A stretch of DNA of 64,000 nt from Parasediminibacterium sp051861445 (GTDB lineage: Bacteria > Bacteroidota > Bacteroidia > Chitinophagales > Chitinophagaceae). Every line of letters begins with the position of its first letter. Position 1 is the stretch's first letter. The notes below the pieces were generated by a model, which did no database searches, had not been told where the DNA came from, and saw only the letters and a program-made list of their open reading frames with translations. Where the stretch lies: the NCBI GenBank assembly GCA_051861445.1, contig JBHYCS010000001.1, positions 124,001 to 188,000 of the forward strand. The letters are read 5' to 3'. This document shows positions 18,784 through 27,541 of the stretch, one piece after another. The position numbers and the translations under genes were made by a program.

Positions 18784-18840
18784 AATGGTGACATCAATCT
18801 TGTGTCAACCTATTTTAAAACAAGACAATGTATAAAAGTA

Positions 18841-18873
18841 AAAGAGGCTGTTCTAAAAAGAACAACCTCTTTT
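18841..18873 (-). terminator. Terminator of the TonB-dependent receptor gene
   Basis: On the minus strand, AAAGAGGTTGTTCT pairs with AGAACAGCCTCTTT (one G-U pair) around TTTT, followed by T. It lies 22 bases after the receptor stop codon. Confidence 0.8.
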
Positions 18874-18894
18874 GTAGTAAGAATTTATGATCAA

Positions 18895-21666
18895 TTAAAA
18901 AACGTTGAATCCATAGCTGATGTAATATAAACCACCAACTTGAGCATTTGCAAAACCATTTACATAATACTTGTTAAGTAAATTGTTTGCTCCAATTTTA
19001 AAGATTGATTTACTCTCTAAAAACTTGTAACTCAATTGGGCATCTAATGTTGTAACTGAAGGTAACTCTCCTGCTCCCATAGTAGCTTCATAATAGAAAC
19101 TATCTTGCCATCTATAAACAGCACTAAAACCAAAACGTTTTTGTTTTCCAAAACCTGTATTACTTAAAGTAATATTTGTACGATATTTTGGAGTATTAAA
19201 AGAAGCTATAAAGTTAGTTGGAACATTAGAAATTTCATCTGAGTAGAAATTAGCTCCGATTGTAAAATTCTTTGGTAAAATATAATCTAAAGAAATACCA
19301 AATCCTTTAACATCTACTTTCGCTACACTATTTGTTGAAACAGAAAATACTCTAACAGAATTATTTGCTTGAATTTGTGCAACGTTTGTTGAGCCAATAA
19401 AGTTGTCATAAGAGGCAGTGTAAGCATAAACATCAACTAATAATTTTTTGCTAACTAATGCTTTATATCCTATTTCATATGAAGTTGCGGTTTCAGGTTT
19501 AAATTCTCCAAAATTTTGTCTTACTAATAAAGCAGGGTTATTGCTACCTGCTGCAACAAATGCTACAAAACTAGCAGCTGTATATGCTGGTCTTGTGTTA
19601 AATTGATAAAAGTCTCTTAATGCTGGTAAACCACCTAATAAAGTAATTTGACCAGTATTTAAGTTAATCCATTGATTTTGTGTAGATGGGAATCTATATG
19701 CTTGTTGATAAGATGCTCTGAAGTTATGATCCTTTGCAACTTTCACTACTGCAGATGCTCTTGGTGTAAAGCGTCCTGCAAAGTTCTCATTTTTATCATA
19801 TCTACCAGAAACAGTAAGTTTCAACACATCTTTAAATAATTTTTGAGAAACCTGACCATAAGCACCTACTTCAGCAATTTTAATTTTTCCAGGATTAATA
19901 GAAGTTCTATCTGCAAATAACGTTCCTCTAGAATCTAACCAATATTCTTTATAGCTAGCTCCTACTAAAACATCAGTGCCATGTTTTTCTACTCCTAATA
20001 GATTGGTTAAATTATACTGTCCTTCTGAAATATATACAGCACTTTTATCAACAAATAAGCCACCACCTGTTGGAGAAATTGGTCTGTTGATAATACTATT
20101 AAATACTGGATTTTCTAAAAGACTTCCTGTTGGTCTGCCAGCATCTGCAAAATTTCTTGCAGCAGCATGAGCAGCTGCATCAGTTGCTCCACCTAATCTA
20201 TTTTGTAAATAGGTTTGTGCATATTGAGCAAACCAGCCTGTTGCTCCTCCACTTGGTTTTATTGCTTCATTAAAAAATTGAGTTGCAGCAGAAGCATTGT
20301 AAGAATCACCAGCATCTTCTTGTGTAAAGTAGCTACGTACATACCAATCTTTTGCTTTCAATTCAAGTTTGTATTGACCTACTTTGAAATTTTTTAATGA
20401 ATATCTACCTAAACCTGTGTAAACTGTATTACCTACTCCATAGTTAGCAACCAATGATGCTTCAATTTTGTCGGTAATTTTGTAGTGTAATGCACCTGTT
20501 AACTTTACGTTTACAGTAAATGGACTTACCACATCTTTCTCATTATAACCAGTTCTTGAAACAGTTTGAGATGTTGGAATAGAAGAAACGATACCAGCTA
20601 AAGGAGTTTGAAATTGTGCAGGAAATGCAGCAGCAACAGTTGCAGCTAAGCTTCTAAATCCTGTATTTGTTTCGTCACCATAAATATTAACACCATCATA
20701 TCCAGGATTACTTCTATCACCTCCAATCACTCTACCTGTAGAACGATCACCACCAGCTCCAGCTTGGAAGTTTCTGCTATCAAAAGCCAACCAATCTTTT
20801 GCTTGCGTAAAAGATGCACCAACTTTAAAAGCAAATTTTTCTGAAATCTTTTTTGCCCATCTTAGATTCCAATCATAAAAAGTAGACATATCTCTTTGCT
20901 TATTATCAATATGGTTTACTCCTTGTTTAATTTGAAAACTAAGACCTTGATACTTAAAAGGGTTTTTACTATTGATTAATAATGTTCCGTTCATTCCACC
21001 TGGTCCGTACAATGCAGAACTTGCACCTGCAAGTAATTCTACATTATCTACATCTAGTTCTGTTAAACCAATAATGCTACCTACGGCAAAATTTAAGCCT
21101 GGTGCTTGGTTATCCATTCCATCCATAATTTGATTTAAACGTAAATTACCGCTACTATTGAATCCTCTTGTACTAACTGTTTTAAAAGTTAAACTTGAGG
21201 TAGTTACGTCAACTCCTTTCAAATTTCCAATAATGTCGTAATAGTTTGCAGCAGGCGATTGTCTGATAGTTGAGCTTGTTACTCTTTCAACTGTAACAGG
21301 CGATTCTAATATTCTTTCTGCAACACGAGATGCAGAAACTACTACTTCGTCACCCAAAACATAACTTGGTTCAAGTTCTACCGAAACATTGCTTCCGTTA
21401 AACGTAACTTCTTTAGTGGCATAACCAACAGAAGAAATAACCAATGTAAATGGTGGTTTTTCTGTTGTTGTAAATTTAAAATTACCTTTATCGTCTGTAA
21501 ACGTTCCTATGGTTTTACCTTTAATGGTAATAGAAACAGCCGATAAAGCTTCTTTTGTGGTGTTTTTAATGGTTCCAGCAATGGTTGTAGATTGTTGAGC
21601 AAGTGCTTGGGTGCAAAATGCTGCTACAAAAACTACAATAAAGCTAAGTTGAATTAGTCTTTTCAT
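18895..21666 (-). CDS. TonB-dependent outer-membrane receptor
   Basis: A 923-residue receptor. The signal peptide covers residues 1-23 (QALA|Q), a carboxypeptidase-like regulatory domain about 25-110 (AGTIKNTTKEALSAVSI; VGYATKEV), the plug about 118-235 (LLAGASSALYGPGGMNGTLLI), and then a 22-stranded barrel ending in an aromatic strand (ISYGFNVF). Such receptors take up ligands across the outer membrane using TonB/ExbBD. No SusD-like partner lies next to it, so it is not a typical polysaccharide-utilisation pair; the substrate is unknown. It is transcribed alone, away from purC, with a near-consensus -7 (TACTTTG) just upstream on the minus strand. Confidence 0.9.
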   Translation of the reverse strand: MKRLIQLSFIVVFVAAFCTQALAQQSTTIAGTIKNTTKEALSAVSITIKGKTIGTFTDDKGNFKFTTTEKPPFTLVISSVGYATKEVTFNGSNVSVELEPSYVLGDEVVVSASRVAERILESPVTVERVTSSTIRQSPAANYYDIIGNLKGVDVTTSSLTFKTVSTRGFNSSGNLRLNQIMDGMDNQAPGLNFAVGSIIGLTELDVDNVELLAGASSALYGPGGMNGTLLINSKNPFKYQGLSFQIKQGVNHIDNKQRDMSTFYDWNLRWAKKISEKFAFKVGASFTQAKDWLAFDSRNFQAGAGGDRSTGRVIGGDRSNPGYDGVNIYGDETNTGFRSLAATVAAAFPAQFQTPLAGIVSSIPTSQTVSRTGYNEKDVVSPFTVNVKLTGALHYKITDKIEASLVANYGVGNTVYTGLGRYSLKNFKVGQYKLELKAKDWYVRSYFTQEDAGDSYNASAATQFFNEAIKPSGGATGWFAQYAQTYLQNRLGGATDAAAHAAARNFADAGRPTGSLLENPVFNSIINRPISPTGGGLFVDKSAVYISEGQYNLTNLLGVEKHGTDVLVGASYKEYWLDSRGTLFADRTSINPGKIKIAEVGAYGQVSQKLFKDVLKLTVSGRYDKNENFAGRFTPRASAVVKVAKDHNFRASYQQAYRFPSTQNQWINLNTGQITLLGGLPALRDFYQFNTRPAYTAASFVAFVAAGSNNPALLVRQNFGEFKPETATSYEIGYKALVSKKLLVDVYAYTASYDNFIGSTNVAQIQANNSVRVFSVSTNSVAKVDVKGFGISLDYILPKNFTIGANFYSDEISNVPTNFIASFNTPKYRTNITLSNTGFGKQKRFGFSAVYRWQDSFYYEATMGAGELPSVTTLDAQLSYKFLESKSIFKIGANNLLNKYYVNGFANAQVGGLYYISYGFNVF

Positions 21667-21802
21667 AATGGCATTTATTTAAGAAATGTTTGGCAAAGTA
21701 GTAATTGTTATTTTTATGCAAAAATTTTATTTGTTCACAGATAGCCGAAAGTTGTTAAGAAAAAACTATTGTGTTTATTGATTCACCTATTTTGTTGAAT
21801 AT

Positions 21803-21810
21803 TACTTTTG
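21803..21810 (+). promoter_or_regulatory. -7 promoter element deciding the purC start
   Basis: TACTTTTG matches TAnnTTTG exactly. An in-frame TTG overlaps it at 21808, but transcription would begin downstream, so the ATG at 21814 is the credible start. The leader is then almost absent. Confidence 0.6.
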
Positions 21811-21813
21811 CAA

Positions 21814-22740
21814 ATGACTACTTTTAAATTTACTCAACAGACACGTTTTTACAAAGGAAAAGTAAGAGACGTTTATACAATTGCCGATAAATTATTGGTA
21901 ATGGTTGCTAGTAATCGTATTTCTGCTTTTGATGTTATTCTACCCAAACCCATTCCTTATAAAGGTCAAGTATTGAATCAAATTGCAGCTTATATGTTAA
22001 AAGCTACAGAAGATATTTGTCCAAATTGGTTATTAACAACTCCTGCACCCAATGTTTCCGTAGGAAAAAAATGTGTTCCTTTTAAAATTGAAATGGTGGT
22101 AAGAGGGAATTTAACAGGGCATGCTTGGAGAACTTATGCAAGTGGAAAACGTATTTTATGTGGTGTACAATTACCAGAAGGAATGAAAGAAAATGATTTT
22201 TTCCCTACTCCTATTATTACCCCAAGTACAAAGGCTTCCGAAGGCCATGATGAAGATATTAGTAAGAATGAAATAATAGAACAACAATTAGCAACTGCTG
22301 AAGAATGGTCGATTTTAGAAAAATATGCATTGGCTTTATTTGAACGTGGTAAACAAATTGCAGCAAAGCGTGGATTAATTTTAGTTGATACAAAATATGA
22401 ATTTGGAAAAATTGGAGACGACATTTTTTTAATGGATGAAATTCATACACCAGATAGTTCAAGATATTTTTATGCCGATGGATATGAAGAGCGAAAAGCA
22501 AAAGGTGAAAGACAAAAACAATTGAGCAAAGAATTTGTAAGAGAATGGTTGATTGAAAATAATTTTATGGGAAAAGAAGGGCAATCCGTACCTGAAATGA
22601 ACGAAGAATGGATTGAAACCATCAGCAAAAGATATATCGAATTGTATGAACAAGTGATTGGAGAAAAATTTATACCAACCGATTTGGATGAAGAAAAAAT
22701 GCTAAACACTATTGAAAACCAATTAACCCAACTTTTATAG
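21814..22740 (+). CDS. purC: Phosphoribosylaminoimidazole-succinocarboxamide synthase (SAICAR synthetase)
   Basis: It ligates aspartate to CAIR with ATP in purine biosynthesis; cytosolic. Motifs: FYKGKVRDVYTI near residues 10-21, SNRISAFDVILPKPIPYKG near 30-48, VVRGNLTGHAW near 92-103, DTKYEFGK near 191-198, and DEIHTPDSSRY near 209-219. At 308 residues it belongs to the longer PurC type found in Bacteroidota and yeast. The ATG at 21814 is chosen because a -7 element covers the TTG upstream. A DUF2911 gene follows in the same direction after 39 bases. Confidence 0.95.
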   Translation: MTTFKFTQQTRFYKGKVRDVYTIADKLLVMVASNRISAFDVILPKPIPYKGQVLNQIAAYMLKATEDICPNWLLTTPAPNVSVGKKCVPFKIEMVVRGNLTGHAWRTYASGKRILCGVQLPEGMKENDFFPTPIITPSTKASEGHDEDISKNEIIEQQLATAEEWSILEKYALALFERGKQIAAKRGLILVDTKYEFGKIGDDIFLMDEIHTPDSSRYFYADGYEERKAKGERQKQLSKEFVREWLIENNFMGKEGQSVPEMNEEWIETISKRYIELYEQVIGEKFIPTDLDEEKMLNTIENQLTQLL

Positions 22741-22779
22741 TTTGAATTTGTTCATATTTGAAATCATAATAAAAAAAAC

Positions 22780-23298
22780 ATGAAAAAAAGATTTGTATTC
22801 TTATCGCTATTGACCGTTTTGTTTGCTTTTTTTGCTACAGCACAAGATAAAAGTAAAAGACCGAGTCCACCCGCAACCGTAAATGCAATTTTAAAGAGCG
22901 GTGCTACTGTAAAAATTGATTACAGCAGACCTTCTTTAAAGGGTAGAACCATTGGTAAGGAAATTGAGCCCAAAGACGGACAAATTTGGAGAACAGGGGC
23001 TAATGAAGCTACCATTTTTGAAACTGATAAAGATATAAAAGTAGAAGGTAAAACTTTACCTGCAGGAAAATATGCGTTATTTACATTGGTAAATGGTGAT
23101 GAATGGACAATAATTTTCAATAAAACTTGGAAACAATGGGGTGCTTACGATTATAAACAAGCTGATGATGCGTTGAGAGTTCAAGTAAAAGCTAAAAAAT
23201 CTGCAACAACTACTGAGCAATTTTTGATTCAAATAAATGAGAATGGAGCGGTTTCTTTATTGTGGGGAAATACAGATGTAGTATTTAAACTACAATAA
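22780..23298 (+). CDS. DUF2911 domain secreted protein
   Basis: A 172-residue protein with a signal peptide (about 1-21, FFATA|Q) and a single DUF2911 domain covering almost all the rest. Typical segments are KIDYSRPSLKGRTIG near 46, WRTGANEAT near 70, LPAGKYALFTL near 93 and WTIIFNKTWKQWG near 109. The family is common in Bacteroidota and its function is unknown. It probably acts in the periplasm or at the outer membrane. It lies 39 bases behind purC, perhaps by chance, and is closed by a strong terminator. Confidence 0.85.
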   Translation: MKKRFVFLSLLTVLFAFFATAQDKSKRPSPPATVNAILKSGATVKIDYSRPSLKGRTIGKEIEPKDGQIWRTGANEATIFETDKDIKVEGKTLPAGKYALFTLVNGDEWTIIFNKTWKQWGAYDYKQADDALRVQVKAKKSATTTEQFLIQINENGAVSLLWGNTDVVFKLQ

Positions 23299-23318
23299 TT
23301 ACATTCTAAATTTATAGT

Positions 23319-23360
23319 AAAAGGCATCTACAATATCCGTTTGTAGATGCCTTTTGTTTT
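23319..23360 (+). terminator. Terminator after the DUF2911 gene
   Basis: AAAAGGCATCTACAA (23319-23333) pairs with TTGTAGATGCCTTTT (23341-23355), followed by GTTTT. The stem is perfect. Confidence 0.9.
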
Positions 23361-23475
23361 AACAAACAATCAAGTAATTAACAATGTTAATATTTAATAG
23401 CAGCTCAATTATACATTTAACTTATACAAATATGTAATGTTTATAAATACTATTTTCTATTTTAGTAAAAAAAGG

Positions 23476-23483
23476 TAACTTTG
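23476..23483 (+). promoter_or_regulatory. -7 promoter element of the T9SS/exosortase cluster
   Basis: TAACTTTG matches the consensus. It lies about 180 bases before the ATG of the T9SS protein, implying an unusually long leader for this genome. Confidence 0.5.
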
Positions 23484-23487
23484 CAAA

Positions 23488-23664
23488 AACTATAGTATAA
23501 ATTCTACAAGTTTTGTCAACTGAATTAGTAAACCCCTGCTGATTACCTGAACTGTTTAGAGAAAAGTTTTCGAAAATATCGAAAAATTTAGTTTCTAAGC
23601 ATACTTAGAAACCATTTTAAGAACGAATACGTACATCTTTTGACTGCGTAGGAAATTAGAAGTT
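23488..23664 (+). other. Long 5' leader with hairpins before the T9SS gene
   Basis: The 366-base gap before the T9SS gene holds a terminator, an AT-rich stretch, the -7 element and then this leader. The leader contains a perfect hairpin, GTTTCTAAG (23591-23599) with CTTAGAAAC (23604-23612), and a smaller TTTTCG/CGAAAA pair just before it. There is no coding sequence. A regulatory role is possible but unproven. Confidence 0.35.
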
Positions 23665-26600
23665 ATGATTAAAAAATTAATTGGCATCTTATTATTAATT
23701 GTTTTAGTTTTCTCTGCTAAAGCACAGATTCCTTTAGCTTATTGGGATTTTGAAAGTAATACAAGTAGAAACACTCTTGTTCAGACATCTCCGGAAACAC
23801 GAATTACCAGTACTTTCGCCAATTTTAATAGAACTATAACAAGCCCTACATTAGCAACAGTAAATGTAAGTAATAGCGGCAATGGAATTTCGTATGGGGG
23901 GGCAAATGCAGGATTTGCTTTGTCGAGAAGGGGGTTTACTACAAATTCATTTTCAGATTACACAGATAATCATATCACATTTAACAGCACATTCGATTGC
24001 ACTGGTTTTTCTGGCCTTTCAATCTCTTTAGATGCCATGCGTGCCGATTTGAACGCACCTACTAATATTGATATTTGGTTTAGTACTGATGATGTAGACT
24101 ATTATTTAGCAGATTATACAAGTAATGCAGTAAGTTCATCTTACTCAACACTCAATTTTACCCTTAATGATATTGCAGATGGTGCTAATACATTATATAT
24201 TAGAATAGTTGGGTATAATGGGACTAATGCAACTGGAGTTTTAAGAATCGACAACCTTACATTTTTTGCTAATGCTTGGAATGACAATTCAAATTTAGTA
24301 TTAGCTAGTAGTACTACACATGGTACAGGATTATCTTCTGGCGGAACATTTGTACCAACTTATGGAAGTTTTAATATTGATATTAATGCTTCTAATTATG
24401 TTGAAAGTACAACAAATTTGATATTAAATGGAACTTTAAACATAGTAAATGGCAATTTTAGAGTTTCCTCTCCTGCAACTTCTATTATCTTTCATACAGC
24501 AGACGTTCCTCTTGCAAGAACAAATGGAACATTAACAATTGTCAACACTGCATCTGTTTCTTTTGGAAGCGTTGGCAACACAGGAGGAGCTGCTTTTGCA
24601 ATACCAAATAGTTTATTTACAGCTACAAGTTTTACATCTTTAACAATTAATAGAACAAATACACTTACACTTGGCAATCAATCATTCGTTTTATCTGGTA
24701 ATTTGGGTTTAACAGCAGGAATATTAAATGATAACGGCAACACCATTACATTATCTGGTAATTTAACTGGTACTGGTACACATACAGGAACATCAAGTGG
24801 TGGATTGATTATGAACGGTAGTGGAGCTACTATTTCTGGAGCAACTGTTAACAATATTACGTTAAATAATACTGGCGGTTTTAGTTTATCTGGCTCTCCT
24901 ACCATTACAGGAACATTGAGTTTAGCTGATGGAGCCGTAGCAATTGGTGCCAATACACTAACATTTCGATCAGGAAATATTCCTATTACCAGAGGTTTAG
25001 GAACTTTGACTACTACTACAAGTAGTAGCTTGGCTTTTGGTACAACTGGTAACACAGGTGGTACAGCATTTATAATTCCTGATAATACATTTACTGCAGC
25101 ACCTGATATTAATAATTTTACTGTAAATAGAACGAATAGCTTAACCTTAAATAATCAAAATTTTACACTAAGAGGAATATTGACATTAACTTCTGGGTTA
25201 TTGATTTTGCCTAGCAATCATTTATTTACATTAAAATCTACAAGTATTGCAAATACTGCATTAGTAGCACAAGTAGGTGGCACAATTCAGTACAATGTAG
25301 GCTCAGCATTTTTGGTTGAACGTTTTATTCCTCAATTAAGAAGAGCTTACAGAGATATTGCACCTGCAGTAAACAGTGGAACTGGTACTTTTTTCACCAA
25401 TTGGCAAGAAAGTGGCGTTAACAACAATGGTTTTGGCACACACATTACCGGTTTAGCAGGAACAATAGGCGTTAACGATGCAACTACAGGTTTTGATATG
25501 ACAGCATCTGGAAATAGATCTTTATTTACCAATAGCATCAATCTAAGTACAGGTGCAGCAGCATGGATTACATATACATCTACGAGAGGAAGTAACGATA
25601 CTTTATCTGCTTATAAGGGTTATAGATTAACAATTCGTGGAAATAGAGTTTATGATTTATCAGTTGATAATACATTGATGAACGCCAATACCATTTTACG
25701 CTCTACTGGACAATTGGTTACTGGTAACGTTACGTACAATACAAGTGGTGTAACAGGGAATGGAACTACGAATACCAATATTCGTTTAAACTTTGGTTCA
25801 GCTACTGGTTTTACAATGATTGGTAATCCATATGTTAGTCCGATTGATTGGTTAACCATTGCAGCCAATACAAGCAACAATAATGTTGAAGATACATATT
25901 GGGTTTTTGATCCAACAGTAGGAACAGTTGGTGCATATGTTACTTATAACTCTTTAACAGGTAGCAGCAACCCATCATCTTCAAACGTTAATCAATACAT
26001 TCAACCAGGACAAGCATTCTTTATTAGAAACAATGCTAGTTTATCGCCAACATTTGTTATCAGAGAATCAGATAAAGCCACATCTACATCTAATTTAACC
26101 AGTGTATTCAATACAAATAGAACCGCCATCAACAGCATTCATTTAAGTCTTGAAAAAAGAATCAACACAACATTTACGTTGATGGATGCTGCAAAATTTT
26201 GCTTGAATGAGCAATTTAATAACTTAAGAGGAAGTGAAGATGCTAGCAAAATTGCCAACGAAACAGAAAATTTAAGTATCATCAATTTTGGTAGTCAATT
26301 AAGTATTGATGCAAGAAAATCATTTGCAGCTACTGATTCTATCGTTTTAAGAATACGTCAAACTACCAATGGTGCTAATTACAATTTGAATATTGATTTA
26401 TCACCTTTTGCAGTAAGTGGTTACAATTATTTTCTAAGAGATCGATTTACAAGAACATTAACACCACTAACAGGTGCATCTAACAATACTTACAATTTTA
26501 CTACAACAACAGATACAAGTTCATTCAATGATAGGTTCACCATCGTTGCAAATTCAGTTACTACACTTCCTGTTCAATTCTTGAATATAAAAGCTTATAA

Positions 26601-27123
26601 TGTTGATAACAGTACCAACAAAGTTGAATGGAAAGTAATACAAACAAATGCTGCTTATTACGAAATACAGCATTCAAACAATGGAATTCAGTTTTCTACC
26701 ATTGGTATTCAAAAAGCAAACGCATCGAATGGTGTTGCAACTAGTTACATATTTACACACTCAAACATTAGTTTAGGCAAAAATTATTACAGAATTCGTA
26801 GTGTTGACATGTCTGATAAATCAGATTTAAGTGCTGTGGTAAACGTATCAAACGATTCAAAACAGATTTCCGCAATATCAATTTATCCAAATCCTATTTC
26901 GATTCAAAATTTAAATATTCGTTTTTCGAATATAGAAAAGGGTAAATTTACTGTGAACATTTTTAACCAACTTGGTCAACAGGTTTATAATACATTAATT
27001 TCTCATAATGGTGTTGACGGTGCTTACAAAATAGAAAGCATTCAAAATTTATCAAAAGGAATGTACACGTTAAAAATTATTGGAGAAAATTACAGTAAAG
27101 AAGAAAAATTAATAGTCGAATAA
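23665..27123 (+). CDS. Large secreted protein with type IX secretion (type A) C-terminal domain
   Basis: A 1152-residue exported protein. The signal peptide is about 1-20 (FSAKA|Q). The N-terminal 180 residues resemble a beta-sandwich, followed by Ser/Thr/Asn/Gly-rich beta-repeats. A ~72-residue unit is duplicated (about 273-345 and 430-503; both contain GNTGG, then IP, NRTN and LTL). The middle has VERFIPQLRRAYRDIAPAV near 552 and GNPYVSPIDW near 719. The last ~75 residues (ISIYPNPIS...) are a T9SS type A sorting domain, which directs secretion through the Por machinery and often anchoring to A-LPS. The ligand or activity is unknown; an adhesin or surface role is likely. A PID-CTERM gene and an exosortase follow. 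Confidence 0.85.
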   Translation: MIKKLIGILLLIVLVFSAKAQIPLAYWDFESNTSRNTLVQTSPETRITSTFANFNRTITSPTLATVNVSNSGNGISYGGANAGFALSRRGFTTNSFSDYTDNHITFNSTFDCTGFSGLSISLDAMRADLNAPTNIDIWFSTDDVDYYLADYTSNAVSSSYSTLNFTLNDIADGANTLYIRIVGYNGTNATGVLRIDNLTFFANAWNDNSNLVLASSTTHGTGLSSGGTFVPTYGSFNIDINASNYVESTTNLILNGTLNIVNGNFRVSSPATSIIFHTADVPLARTNGTLTIVNTASVSFGSVGNTGGAAFAIPNSLFTATSFTSLTINRTNTLTLGNQSFVLSGNLGLTAGILNDNGNTITLSGNLTGTGTHTGTSSGGLIMNGSGATISGATVNNITLNNTGGFSLSGSPTITGTLSLADGAVAIGANTLTFRSGNIPITRGLGTLTTTTSSSLAFGTTGNTGGTAFIIPDNTFTAAPDINNFTVNRTNSLTLNNQNFTLRGILTLTSGLLILPSNHLFTLKSTSIANTALVAQVGGTIQYNVGSAFLVERFIPQLRRAYRDIAPAVNSGTGTFFTNWQESGVNNNGFGTHITGLAGTIGVNDATTGFDMTASGNRSLFTNSINLSTGAAAWITYTSTRGSNDTLSAYKGYRLTIRGNRVYDLSVDNTLMNANTILRSTGQLVTGNVTYNTSGVTGNGTTNTNIRLNFGSATGFTMIGNPYVSPIDWLTIAANTSNNNVEDTYWVFDPTVGTVGAYVTYNSLTGSSNPSSSNVNQYIQPGQAFFIRNNASLSPTFVIRESDKATSTSNLTSVFNTNRTAINSIHLSLEKRINTTFTLMDAAKFCLNEQFNNLRGSEDASKIANETENLSIINFGSQLSIDARKSFAATDSIVLRIRQTTNGANYNLNIDLSPFAVSGYNYFLRDRFTRTLTPLTGASNNTYNFTTTTDTSSFNDRFTIVANSVTTLPVQFLNIKAYNVDNSTNKVEWKVIQTNAAYYEIQHSNNGIQFSTIGIQKANASNGVATSYIFTHSNISLGKNYYRIRSVDMSDKSDLSAVVNVSNDSKQISAISIYPNPISIQNLNIRFSNIEKGKFTVNIFNQLGQQVYNTLISHNGVDGAYKIESIQNLSKGMYTLKIIGENYSKEEKLIVE

Positions 27124-27204
27124 TTTGATGGATGAAATCAATATTCTGCTTAAAATAAATAAGGTTAAATGCAATAATTAATTATTTCAAGTGTACTCAG
27201 TTTT

Positions 27205-27537
27205 TTGATTTTGAGTGTTTCTGCTCAAAGAAACAATGACGGCAATGTTAGTAGTTTAGAACAACAGCCAAGTGTATTTACTGTTCCTGAACAAAGAGAA
27301 TCTGTAACAGAAGATCCTATTTCAACACCTGCTTTTAGTAGCCCTTCAGAAGGCACAGCAGGAGGAGAAACATTAGGTACACAAGATGATGATCCTGGTT
27401 TTCCTGGTGATGGTGGCGGTAATCCTACTCAAGACAATACTATTCCCTTAGATGGTGGATTGAGTGTATTGTTAGCTGCTGGTTTAGGAAAAGGTGCTAA
27501 ATCGTATATTAGATATCGAAAAAATCAAAAAAAATGA
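27205..27537 (+). CDS. Small PID-CTERM-type secreted protein with damaged or non-canonical start
   Basis: A short acidic Gly/Asp/Pro-rich protein ending in the PID-CTERM pattern: PLDGGLSVLLAAGLGKGAK (residues 81-99 from TTG), then a basic tail (RYRKNQKK). This tripartite motif-hydrophobic-basic tail is a sorting signal of the exosortase type. The first codon available in the open frame is TTG at 27205, which truncates the signal peptide. Upstream in the same frame, ATG at 27169 gives MQ, then TAA, then LIISSVLSFLILSVSA|QR, a perfect signal peptide apart from the stop. Either a nonsense change (AAA to TAA) has hit codon 3, or a rare start is used. The exosortase gene begins 4 bases after its stop. 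Confidence 0.6.
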   Translation: MILSVSAQRNNDGNVSSLEQQPSVFTVPEQRESVTEDPISTPAFSSPSEGTAGGETLGTQDDDPGFPGDGGGNPTQDNTIPLDGGLSVLLAAGLGKGAKSYIRYRKNQKK

Positions 27538-27541
27538 TAGC

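Larger units (their letters stand above)
17509..18827 (-). mobile_element. Decayed IS3-family insertion sequence
   Basis: About 1.3 kb between fbaA and the TonB receptor. It holds minus-strand orfA and orfB remnants of an IS3-family transposase and imperfect terminal inverted repeats: the left end begins TGTCCTG and has TTGACA at 17523-17528, while the right end, read inward, begins TGTCTTG and ends GGTTGACA (18827 down to 18803). The two ends differ in length by about 5 bases, and no clean target duplication is visible, so the exact boundaries are approximate. At least four lesions break the reading frames, so it cannot move by itself. Confidence 0.8.

Noticed and set aside
24678..25055. Long open frame on the minus strand within the T9SS gene (also at 24492-24677 and 25650-25880)
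   Set aside because: It is antisense to repeat-rich codons of the T9SS protein, has proline/valine-rich composition from codon complementarity, and no domain or promoter.
27494..27541. Upstream ATG for the exosortase inside the PID-CTERM gene
   Set aside because: The added residues are the other frame of the lysine-rich tail of the previous gene; the ATG at 27542 gives natural spacing.
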